From Marivirga aurantiaca (GTDB lineage: Bacteria > Bacteroidota > Bacteroidia > Cytophagales > Cyclobacteriaceae): DNA of 64,000 nt. Below are positions 24,409 to 32,706 of this stretch, one piece after another (position 1 is the stretch's first letter; every line of letters begins with the position of its first letter). The position numbers and the translations under genes are program-made. Where the stretch lies: NCBI RefSeq assembly GCF_016679925.1, contig NZ_JAEQBW010000012.1:53447-117446 (forward strand), read 5' to 3'. Below the pieces are notes generated by a model that was not told where the DNA came from, searched no databases, and saw nothing but the letters and a program-made list of their open reading frames with translations.

Positions 24409-27400
24409 TTAATTTTTAAATACCCTTAGCTGAGACTGGTCTGTTGCTGTCTCGATAACAATGACATACATGCCTTTCTTGAGGTGAGACATGTTAAGCT
24501 GCACTTCTGATGATGGCGACATCACCTGAAACAGAATACTCCCTTTCAAATCCATCACACTTATCCGCTGGGCATTTTCAACTATACCGGACACCGTGAT
24601 GTAATCAACTGCCGGATTTGGATATGCAGTTGTCTTAACGGTTTGCAAATTATCGCCTACTCCCAGTACAGTAGCCACTTCAAAGCTCCTTTGCACGTCA
24701 GCTGCTGCTAGATAATTGCTATTTCCTGCCTGTGAGGCATTGATCACAACAATGCCAGAGCCTGTAAAGGAAACTACATCACCCGTTAGAGTGGCAGGCC
24801 CGCTGACCAAGATCAAAGTCGTCTCAAGTCCAGAGCTCGCTGTTGCTGAAACTATGATGGAACCTTGCTCAAGGAACTGCCCTTCTATTGCTACAAATGT
24901 GATGGTTTGCGAGGCTTTATTAACGGTAAGAGTTTGTGATACAGCACTTGCCGCATTAAAATCAGCATCACCTGGCTGGGTGGCCGTTATTGTAGTGCTC
25001 CCCGCCCCTGTTATAGTTACTGTGCTGCCATTGATGGTGGCCACGGTCTCATCTGAACTAGAATAAACAACTGTCAATCCAGAGCTGGCCGTTGCATTTA
25101 AATCAAATGCTGCATCCCCAAAGGTTTTTTCCCCAATAGCTGTGAAGGTGATGGCCTGCACTTGTTTGCTGTTGTCAATTACTTCAAAAGTAGTGGAAGC
25201 AGTAGCTTCATTAAAATTGATGTTTCCTGCCTGACTTACCGTTACTGTTACCGTTCCGTCTGTTCCGCCAAGGGTAATGGTGGTTCCCGCAATAGTGGCA
25301 GGGCCACTCACATCATAAGTTAATGCAAGGCCGCTTGTGGTAGTGGCCACGACATTAAAAGAGGCATCATCTATGTTTTTATCTGCAATGGCTTCAATAG
25401 CAATTGCCTGGTCTGCTTTGCTGATGGTTAAATCGCCATCTACAAGTGTAAGTACATAATTAACTGCACTACCTCCACTTAAGGATATTGCATAATTCCC
25501 GGCATCGCTATTTGCATTGGCGGCTGTCGAAATAGTCGGTTCTTCTATTAAAACCGAAACTGTTTCACCATTGACAAAGCCACTATAAGTGAAGGTTGGC
25601 GTTGGTATGGCGTCACCAAAAGTGATAGATTGATCATCCGCAGTAACAGTCAATATTGCTTGGTTTACAGTAAAACTCTGCTGCACAGCTGGCGCAGTTG
25701 CAAACGTAGCATCACCCGCTTGAGACGCTTCGATAGTAACATTACCAACACCTGTTATGCTTACTGTGCTACCTGAAACAGTTGCAGGCCCGCTGATTAC
25801 TGAATAGGATACTGGCAAGGTGGAACTGGCTGTTGCTGATAAATCAAATGCTGCATCTCCATAAGTTCTAGCTGACAAGGTATTAAACATGATTGTCTGA
25901 TTTGTCTTCTCTTCTATAGTGACGGTAGCAGTATTGCTGCTGCTATTGCCATTGGCATCTTCTATGGTAAGTGTAACAGTATTTGCGCCCAAATCTGCTG
26001 TCGTAAAAGCAGTGATATCGATACTCAAAATGAGATCATTGGTGCTAGTGCAATTATCAGTAGAGCCGTTATTGATTTGCGCTGCAGTCATTGTGGCATT
26101 GCCATTGTCATCAAGGTTTACAACAATATTCTGCGTAAGAACGGTTGGAGCAATATTATCCTCTACAGTTACTGTGGCAGTTGCTGTTGATGCGTTTCCG
26201 GAGGCATCTTCCACCGTGAGTGTAACTGTATTCGTACCTAAATCAGCACAACTGAAGTCAGTTTTATCTAAACTCAAGGTAAGACTTCCGGTACAGTTGT
26301 CAGTAGAACCGTTATCAACGCTTGATGAAGCCAAGGTGGCATTGCCTGCTGCATCCAATTGCAGTGTAATATTCTGCGCGATTGCCGTTGGGACAATATT
26401 GTCTTCCACGGTAATGGTAGCGTTGGCCGATCCCTGATTTCCTTGTGCATCCTCAACTGTGAGTGTAACTGTATTCGCTCCCAAATCAGCACAATTAAAA
26501 GCTGTTTTGTCCAAACTCAAAGTAAGATTGCCTGTGGCAGTACAGTTATCGGAAGATCCGTTATTAACAGCGGAAGCTAATAGCGCGGCATTACCGGAAG
26601 CATCTAGTTGTATAGTTAAATTTTGCGTAACAACAACAGGTGCTAAACCATCTACCACTGTAACGGTAGCCGTTGATGTCCCTTGGTTACCAGATGCATC
26701 TTCCACAGTTAGCGTCACGGTATTGGCACCCAAATCAGTACAATTGAAAGTGGTTTTATCAAGACTCAAAATAAGGTTGCCAGAGGCTGTACAGTTGTCT
26801 GTAGATCCATTATTAACACTAGATGGGGTTAATGTTGCATTGCCAGAGGCATCCAATTGTAAAGTTAAATTTTGTGCAATGGCGGTAGGGTTTATTTGAT
26901 CATCTCCTAGTGTAATTTCCGTGCTCATTTGGAAACCACATATTTGCCCACATGACATTGAAGGACCAGTTACCCAGTCCGTATTACCGTCCATATTTAT
27001 CAAAGTCCCATTGTTGCCTTTGGCTAAATCAGTTGCAATAGTACCATTACCTTCATTGAAATTCAAATAGGCTTCCAAATTATTCTCCAGACCTGTAAGG
27101 CAATTATTCATGCCCGCAAGAATGTCTGCACCAGACTTAACTACATTCCACATACGGAAATCATCTAGTCCTCCTTTAAATCGGGCGCCACTTGCACCAA
27201 AAGCTGGATTTGAAATATGTCCAATTGACACGGAAAGGCCAGCTGTTTTTGTCATGGCTTGAGTAATAGTATTGCTTAGTGGCGCTTGTAGCACACCATC
27301 ATAATATACGCTCATGCCTGTTGTTCCATCATAAGAAACTGCCAGGTGAAACCATTGGTTATTTGGTGGTGCCCCATATTCTCTATAGCCCATAGCGTCA

Positions 27401-30400
27401 CCTCTGTCATGAACGACTGTCAATTTGTTCGATGCATTCTGGATATATATTTCTAAATCACTCTTTGTGGAATTAGCAATCGTGAAAATTGGATAATTTG
27501 CTGTAACAGGTAAAACAGTCTTCACCCAGGTTTCTAAAGTGTAACCATTGTTATAATTAAATGATGCATCAAAGCTGGTCGACACAAAATCATTTATTCC
27601 ATCAAAATCTAAGGCCAAGTTGTCTGGCGGTGTTGTTTCGCCAAATACATGAAATGTTTTCGCTTGATTTACAGCTCCAGTATTGAAACTTAGTCCGCTG
27701 CCAGTACCTACAATTGGTCCCTGAACGATGGTGTTATTACTGCTATTTCTCAAATAGTAATTGATACCACTTACAGAGCTAGCTGTTGTAATAGTCGTAC
27801 TACTTCCATCAACACAAATATTAGGATTTGTAGCCATTACTATTTCGTCATCAATTGCAGAAATTACCGTTACTGTTGCTGTTGCTGTTGCCTGATTTCC
27901 GTTATCATCTTCAACTGTTAGTGTAACCGAATTTACTCCAATATCATCACAGGTGAATTCGGTATCAGACAAACTAAGTGTTAATGCACTTGTACAATTA
28001 TCTGATGAGCCGTTGTTTACATCACTTGCAGAGATGGCAGCAATACCTGTAGTAGCATCTATTTGAATGGAGATATTTTGAGCTATTGCTACTGGATTGA
28101 CATTATCTTCTACCGTAACATTGGCGGTTGCCGTTCCAATATTGCCAGAAGCATCTTCTACGCTTAATGTAACCACATTTACACCCAAATCGGAACAATC
28201 GAAACTTGTTATGTCAAGACTAAACTGAAGAGACCCTGCTACGGTGCAATTATCATTTGAACCATTGTTTATTTGTGAAGGAGTGATAGTTGCCGTACCA
28301 CTTCCATTTAATTGTACTGTTATATCATTGGCAATGACTGTTGGAGCTAAGGCATCCTGTACTGTTACGGTAGCTGTTGCCATATCACTATTGCCACTTA
28401 AAGTTTCTGTGGCGGTTAAAGTCACAACGTTTGCCCCAATATCTGCGCACGTAAAAGTTGATTTATTCAAACCAAGTGTAAAGGCAGTACCACAAACAGA
28501 GCCTGATCCCTTGTTAACTGAAGCTGGGGTTATGATTGCATTGCCGCTGGCATCTAACTGCACCGTTATGTCTTTTGTAATGGCTGTAATAGCAGTTAAT
28601 ACGTTATTAAATTCATAGGCTCCCATATCCACAGTAGTAAGAATCCTATCGTCACCTTCTAAATCTATCGCAGGAAGGGTTAAGCCTGTAGCATCACCTG
28701 CATCTATGGCCGGAGAGTTACATTCTAAAGAATAATCACCATTGGCGCTATCTATAAATAAGGGATCAGCATTACTGGTATTGGTTTTAACATACACATA
28801 AGAAAAGGCATCTTCATCAATTGAATTATTTGCTTCGAGTACTGTTGGTGGATTTTCAAAAAAAGAATGAACCGCCTTAGAAGTGGCACCACCTACTTCT
28901 ATATTATTCCAAAAAATACTGTTATAAATTCTGGCATTGATGACAGAGGAAGTTAATTGCGACACACCAATTACTGAGCGGTTGCTACTACTCATAGATG
29001 CGTCAGTTCCGATATCCTCATTATTGGCAAAAGTGCAGTTTATAATATCAAAGTTGGTGGTGAATCCTGCCCGATAAGTACGATATATAATTGCACTACC
29101 AGCAAAACCCAATGAAGCTCCATTATTAACTGCCTTGTTTTCAGCAAACAAGGTATTAACAAATTTAATATCCATATTTCCTGCGGCAGCTTTATAGCCA
29201 TAAAACGATGCTCCCAACGTGGCCATATTTCTTTTGAAAATACAATTATTGACATTGATAGATGTTACTCCTCCTCCATCAAACCTACCTAATAGGCCTG
29301 CTCCTGTTGAAGTCGCTACATTGTTTTCGATTGTACAATTATTTAAAACGATAGCAGTACTCGTATAACTTTTAAGAATACCAGCACCTACATTGTCATT
29401 TGCGCCACCATTGGCGTGCCCATCACTAACTGTTACTCCGTCCAATCCAGAATTTGAGGCTGCTAAGGTTACAACATGGAATGAATTATCAGACCTTTCT
29501 GTAGCCGTATAGCTCCATGCGCCATTATCATTGCCAAGTAAATCACCTGATAAAATGGTTTTATTATTGATAAAATCTCTTTCTGATAATAGTGATTCCG
29601 TACCACTAAATCCACCATAAACGGTGACACCTGCTGGAATACTGAAAGTGGCCGTTCTGCTTGTTGCATCTGGCGTATAGGTTCCTTTGGCCACCCATAT
29701 TTGCTGGGTAGTTACCCTTTGAAGTGCTGTTTGTAAATCAGTGAATGCATTTTCCCAGGTAACACCACTGTTAGTTCCGGTAGCATTTTTATTTACATAA
29801 AACTTAGTAACTGAACTGTAAAACTCATTAAATAAATTATTTCTATCTGCTGCAACCAATTCACTGTTGTACAATCTAATATTATCAATAGCTCCGGTGT
29901 ATGGCGAACCTGATGGCGCCAAATACACATTTTCAGCTGATGGATTTATATATACCAATGGCTCGCTGGAAGCCCCGCCAGTAGATTGGGTGGCTTGCGA
30001 AACGTTGTCTAAATACAAAGTTACACGTGGCCCATACTGCCAGTAACCACCATAAAATATGGCGACTCTATCAACTACACAAACAATATGGTGCCAATTA
30101 CCATCAGCAATAATCGCGCTTTCAGCTGATATTTCCGGTGTAACAGCATTTCCATTTATGAGCGCTTTTGAAGTAAGTTTAACTTTACCATTGAGCAGGT
30201 AAACATTCCACCCGTACGGACCAAAACCCGAAGCGCCATATTGCTTAAATATGGTTTGGGCTGTAGCACTATTGACTGATGTTTTCATCCAGAAACTCAA
30301 TGTTAGTTCTCCGGCACCATCACCATTGGTTCCTGTTCCTCTATAACCGGCAGTAAAAGAATCTCCATTAAGAGATAGTGCATTATCAGCCTCGTCTATA

Positions 30401-30582
30401 AAATCAGGTATGCTGGTTCTTACACTGCCAGAGGCTGTCAAATCATTGGTACCTGGCGTAATCACATTTTGCAAACTGCCATTGGTAAATAAATATTCCT
30501 TATTGAGATTTGCGGTAGGAATTTGTCCATAGGACTGAATACTTATGAGTATTCCAAAGAGTATGAGTAAATGTTTTTTCAT
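24409..30582 (-). CDS. Giant secreted multidomain protein with T9SS sorting domain
   Basis: From ATG 30582 (MKKHLLILFGILISIQSYGQ, a clear signal peptide) the product is about 2057 residues; an upstream ATG at 30603 would add seven. Domains in order, with rough residues: LamG/concanavalin-like 30-250; right-handed beta-helix of choice-of-anchor type 265-650, starting FYVNKNATGTNSG; three HYR-like repeats 664-906; a second LamG 994-1217; four HYR-like repeats 1231-1556; MBG and Ig-like bacterial repeats 1560-1970, including TADDQSITFGDAIPTPTFTY; and a type A sorting domain 1980-2057 (AYPNPAVDYITVSG, final GMYVIVIETATDQ). It would be exported by the type IX system to the cell surface or medium, probably as an adhesin or carbohydrate-binding protein. 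Confidence 0.85.
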   Translation of the reverse strand: MKKHLLILFGILISIQSYGQIPTANLNKEYLFTNGSLQNVITPGTNDLTASGSVRTSIPDFIDEADNALSLNGDSFTAGYRGTGTNGDGAGELTLSFWMKTSVNSATAQTIFKQYGASGFGPYGWNVYLLNGKVKLTSKALINGNAVTPEISAESAIIADGNWHHIVCVVDRVAIFYGGYWQYGPRVTLYLDNVSQATQSTGGASSEPLVYINPSAENVYLAPSGSPYTGAIDNIRLYNSELVAADRNNLFNEFYSSVTKFYVNKNATGTNSGVTWENAFTDLQTALQRVTTQQIWVAKGTYTPDATSRTATFSIPAGVTVYGGFSGTESLLSERDFINNKTILSGDLLGNDNGAWSYTATERSDNSFHVVTLAASNSGLDGVTVSDGHANGGANDNVGAGILKSYTSTAIVLNNCTIENNVATSTGAGLLGRFDGGGVTSINVNNCIFKRNMATLGASFYGYKAAAGNMDIKFVNTLFAENKAVNNGASLGFAGSAIIYRTYRAGFTTNFDIINCTFANNEDIGTDASMSSSNRSVIGVSQLTSSVINARIYNSIFWNNIEVGGATSKAVHSFFENPPTVLEANNSIDEDAFSYVYVKTNTSNADPLFIDSANGDYSLECNSPAIDAGDATGLTLPAIDLEGDDRILTTVDMGAYEFNNVLTAITAITKDITVQLDASGNAIITPASVNKGSGSVCGTAFTLGLNKSTFTCADIGANVVTLTATETLSGNSDMATATVTVQDALAPTVIANDITVQLNGSGTATITPSQINNGSNDNCTVAGSLQFSLDITSFDCSDLGVNVVTLSVEDASGNIGTATANVTVEDNVNPVAIAQNISIQIDATTGIAAISASDVNNGSSDNCTSALTLSLSDTEFTCDDIGVNSVTLTVEDDNGNQATATATVTVISAIDDEIVMATNPNICVDGSSTTITTASSVSGINYYLRNSSNNTIVQGPIVGTGSGLSFNTGAVNQAKTFHVFGETTPPDNLALDFDGINDFVSTSFDASFNYNNGYTLETWVKTVLPVTANYPIFTIANSTKSDLEIYIQNASNKLTVVHDRGDAMGYREYGAPPNNQWFHLAVSYDGTTGMSVYYDGVLQAPLSNTITQAMTKTAGLSVSIGHISNPAFGASGARFKGGLDDFRMWNVVKSGADILAGMNNCLTGLENNLEAYLNFNEGNGTIATDLAKGNNGTLINMDGNTDWVTGPSMSCGQICGFQMSTEITLGDDQINPTAIAQNLTLQLDASGNATLTPSSVNNGSTDNCTASGNLILSLDKTTFNCTDLGANTVTLTVEDASGNQGTSTATVTVVDGLAPVVVTQNLTIQLDASGNAALLASAVNNGSSDNCTATGNLTLSLDKTAFNCADLGANTVTLTVEDAQGNQGSANATITVEDNIVPTAIAQNITLQLDAAGNATLASSSVDNGSTDNCTGSLTLSLDKTDFSCADLGTNTVTLTVEDASGNASTATATVTVEDNIAPTVLTQNIVVNLDDNGNATMTAAQINNGSTDNCTSTNDLILSIDITAFTTADLGANTVTLTIEDANGNSSSNTATVTIEEKTNQTIMFNTLSARTYGDAAFDLSATASSTLPVSYSVISGPATVSGSTVSITGVGNVTIEASQAGDATFATAPAVQQSFTVNQAILTVTADDQSITFGDAIPTPTFTYSGFVNGETVSVLIEEPTISTAANANSDAGNYAISLSGGSAVNYVLTLVDGDLTISKADQAIAIEAIADKNIDDASFNVVATTTSGLALTYDVSGPATIAGTTITLGGTDGTVTVTVSQAGNINFNEATASTTFEVIDNSKQVQAITFTAIGEKTFGDAAFDLNATASSGLTVVYSSSDETVATINGSTVTITGAGSTTITATQPGDADFNAASAVSQTLTVNKASQTITFVAIEGQFLEQGSIIVSATASSGLETTLILVSGPATLTGDVVSFTGSGIVVINASQAGNSNYLAAADVQRSFEVATVLGVGDNLQTVKTTAYPNPAVDYITVSGIVENAQRISVMDLKGSILFQVMSPSSEVQLNMSHLKKGMYVIVIETATDQSQLRVFKN
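25914..26890 (-). repeat. Four tandem ~245-bp coding repeats (HYR-like) in the giant gene
   Basis: Unit boundaries recur at about 25914, 26158, 26401 and 26649. Each unit encodes about 81 residues with NGSTDNCT-, DLGANTVTLTVEDASGN- and TATVTVEDN-type blocks. The units are much alike at DNA level, which suggests recent duplication or gene conversion and marks a place where copy number could vary. Confidence 0.85.
27865..28590 (-). repeat. Three tandem ~243-bp coding repeats (HYR-like) in the giant gene
   Basis: Boundaries fall at about 27865, 28108 and 28354. The encoded units share DITVQL, CDDIGVN/CSDLGVN and TATVTVQD blocks with the other array but are more diverged from each other, so this looks like the older array. 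Confidence 0.8.
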
Positions 30583-30622
30583 GGTAATTGAGATTGATGA
30601 CATTAATATTTATAATCAATCT

Positions 30623-30691
30623 CAAACCTATGGTAATACAAAGCAGTAATTTTTGAAGATGAGAATTCGTGAGAAGATAACGAGAATTCGT
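30623..30691 (-). promoter_or_regulatory. Promoter and candidate activator direct repeat of the giant gene
   Basis: On the minus strand TAGGTTTG (30623-30630) fits TAnnTTTG, 41 bp before the ATG at 30582, and there is no good -33 box. Instead GAGAATTCGT (plus-strand sense) occurs at 30661-30670 and again at 30682-30691, exactly 21 bp apart and beginning about 30 bp upstream of the -7 element. Such two-turn direct repeats ahead of a weak -33 are the usual arrangement for LytTR-type activators, and a LytTR gene lies at 31942. The link is an inference. The remaining 30692-30933 shows no gene. Confidence 0.5.
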
Positions 30692-30933
30692 AAGGATATT
30701 GTTAAAATTTGATTTTGGTTATTATAAAATCAATCTGTTCGCTCAAGCGAGCCTTGTCTTTTGGGCAAACATCGGTAACTGTTATTGGCATATCATTCTA
30801 ATTGATATCATTGATCAAATTCTTATAAAACATCATCGAACTCTCAAAAAGTACTGACGGTTAATCATTCATTCTAATTATTATATTCCTCCGCATTTGT
30901 TTTGCCTCATCAATTCACATAAACAACAAAAAA

Positions 30934-31752
30934 ATGAAAACTTTAAAACGTCTTTTACTTGTAGCATTGCTTGGCACTCTAACTTTCTCTTGCGAAAAGT
31001 TTGAATTCGACACTACTTCCAAATCCATCGACATTAATGAAGAGCCGTCACAAAATATTACCAGTTTAGCATCAGGTTCTAACATCATCAACTATCAACA
31101 ATTTGGAATGATACATAATGACTTTCTTAGTTGCGTCATGAGTGAATCTGATTCCTGGAATTTTGATAGCTTCAGCGATGCATCTGAGCTTACCGCACAG
31201 ATTTTCATCACCACTCAAAACTGTTCCTATCCTTGGTTTTCTTATCAAAGCAGCCAATTTTCATATAGTGACATTTTTAACGTGCATTATCTTGAAGAAC
31301 AGGTAGCCATTATTCAGTCGAGTAGTGCGTTTAGTAAAGAAGGAAAAAATATCATTTCCACATTGGCTTCATATTACTTCAAAGAAACCACGCCTTATGA
31401 TGAGGAATCAAAAGCGTTCCTAACAGGTTTAATTTCAAAATTTGAACAAACAAGTTTCAGAAATAGTGTAGAAAAAGAAGTAGTTGGAGGAATGTTATAC
31501 CTTACTCAAGGATCCGTTGAATTTTGGGAAAGCCACGAATATTTTGATTTAAACGGTCTGAATAATCCTGAAATTTTTGCCGCTCACCCAGCCGCAGTAG
31601 ATGTAGGTGGAATGATTGCATCTGTAGCCTGGGATGCTACTGACGGTCAATTATCAGCTGATAAAATAGATGATCATATAATTGCAGGAGTAGTGGCTTC
31701 TTCAGGCGTTATTGGTAAAATTGGCAAAGCCATTAGTAAATTCTTTGCATAG
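30934..31752 (+). CDS. Lipoprotein of unknown function with Gly/Ala-rich C-terminus
   Basis: This 272-residue lipoprotein has lipobox LTFSC (Cys20) and is not recognised as any family. Residues 50-220 are mostly helical (for example HYLEEQVAIIQSSSAFSKEG and AFLTGLISKFEQTSF). The last 55 residues change character: AAVDVGGMIASVAWDATDGQ, then IIAGVVASSGVIGKIGKAIS, small-residue-rich and amphipathic like class II bacteriocins or glycine-zipper peptides. It is divergent from the giant T9SS gene and convergent with the LytTR regulator gene. A MITE-like element follows 18 bp after its stop. Confidence 0.65.
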   Translation: MKTLKRLLLVALLGTLTFSCEKFEFDTTSKSIDINEEPSQNITSLASGSNIINYQQFGMIHNDFLSCVMSESDSWNFDSFSDASELTAQIFITTQNCSYPWFSYQSSQFSYSDIFNVHYLEEQVAIIQSSSAFSKEGKNIISTLASYYFKETTPYDEESKAFLTGLISKFEQTSFRNSVEKEVVGGMLYLTQGSVEFWESHEYFDLNGLNNPEIFAAHPAAVDVGGMIASVAWDATDGQLSADKIDDHIIAGVVASSGVIGKIGKAISKFFA

Positions 31753-31770
31753 AAAGGTATCTACAGGCAT

Positions 31771-31900
31771 GAGGCCGTCTCAAAAGCCCAGTCGTCATTC
31801 CAAACTTGATTTGGAATCCCATTCAAATGCGCAGTAGCCAATGAGGGGATCCTGAATCAAGTTCAGGATGACACAAGTGGAAGGCTTTTGAAACGGCCTC
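31771..31900. mobile_element. MITE-like inverted-repeat element (130 bp)
   Basis: The ends GAGGCCGTCTCAAAAGCC (31771-31788) and GGCTTTTGAAACGGCCTC (31883-31900) are inverted copies with one mismatch. Inside are two more palindromic blocks, CATTCCAAACTTGATTTGGAATC and the ATCCTGAATCAAGTTCAGGAT block, of the kind seen as non-coding mobile repeats in many genomes. It has no ORF. It lies between convergent genes, where it may act as a two-way transcript end. A degenerate relative of its right part is near 63766-63790. Confidence 0.65.
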
Positions 31901-31941
31901 TATTTAATCAGAGCATAATCAGGGATTTCCTCAAGAAGTAA

Positions 31942-32685
31942 TTATAACTTTTCCAGTGCTGCCATTAACGACTCCTTCTTTCTTACGGCTACAGGCAAGG
32001 TACTGCCATCTTTCATGAATACCAATCCTCCATCCCGCTTTTCATAACGATCGAAATGGCGCAAATTAATTAAATGGGATTGATGTGCCCTGAAGAATGA
32101 TTGATCATCAAAAAGCATGTCATATTCTTTGAGTGTTTTCGAAACCATTAATACTCGGCCATCAACAAGATAAAAGCGGGTATAATTAGTTTCTGATTCG
32201 CATCGAATGATATTCTTTACTGCCACTAAATAGACTGTTTCTGCGTCTTTAAGAATAATCTTTTGCTCTGCAAAGTCAGTTTTTTTGTTTTGGACCAGAT
32301 TGGCGACTTTCAAATTTTGCTCATCAGAATCTTCCGGTTGATGAACCTTTTTTAAAGCAGAAACAAGATCATCAGGATCTATGGGTTTTAAAACGTAGTC
32401 TATGGCGCTGAATTTAAAAGCTTTAATTGCATACCCGTCATGACCTGTCACAAAAATTACTTTAAAGTCCAGTTTGCCATAAAATGAAAGCAAATCAAAC
32501 CCGGTGCCGTCTTTCATTTCAACATCAAGCAGCACTAAATCCGGCTTATATTCTTTTATACAGGCCAAACCTGTTTTTACCCCATCAGCCTCGGCAATAA
32601 CCACACTTTCAGGAGAATAGATCGACAATAACGTTTTGAGGTTGTCGCGAACTACGGCATCATCATCTATTAAAATTATGCGCAT
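31942..32685 (-). CDS. LytTR-family response regulator
   Basis: With the start at ATG 32685 (MRIILIDDDAVVRDNLKTLL; ATG 32697 is an alternative) the protein has 247 residues. The receiver domain spans 1-120 with acidic pair DDD 7-9, phosphoacceptor Asp54 in LVLLDVEMKDG and KPIDPDDL around Lys101. The LytTR DNA-binding domain is C-terminal (about 140-245), with VKNIIRCESETNYTRFYLVDG and FFRAHQSHLINLRHF. It begins about 21 bp after the histidine kinase stop and is certainly its partner. LytTR proteins bind direct repeats; a candidate pair is at 30661-30691. Confidence 0.93.
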   Translation of the reverse strand: MRIILIDDDAVVRDNLKTLLSIYSPESVVIAEADGVKTGLACIKEYKPDLVLLDVEMKDGTGFDLLSFYGKLDFKVIFVTGHDGYAIKAFKFSAIDYVLKPIDPDDLVSALKKVHQPEDSDEQNLKVANLVQNKKTDFAEQKIILKDAETVYLVAVKNIIRCESETNYTRFYLVDGRVLMVSKTLKEYDMLFDDQSFFRAHQSHLINLRHFDRYEKRDGGLVFMKDGSTLPVAVRKKESLMAALEKL

Positions 32686-32706
32686 AACATCTATCATGAA
32701 TTGGAA

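Noticed and set aside
25914..28590. Regularly spaced ~245-bp repeats considered as a CRISPR-like or satellite array
   Set aside because: Units are in frame, encode protein domains and lack conserved short repeats with unique spacers.
24716..28618. Several long plus-strand open frames across the giant gene (for example 25919-26437 and 26459-26899)
   Set aside because: They are antisense to the HYR, Ig-like and MBG repeats, whose composition keeps the opposite strand open; they repeat with the same period and have no domain or start signal.
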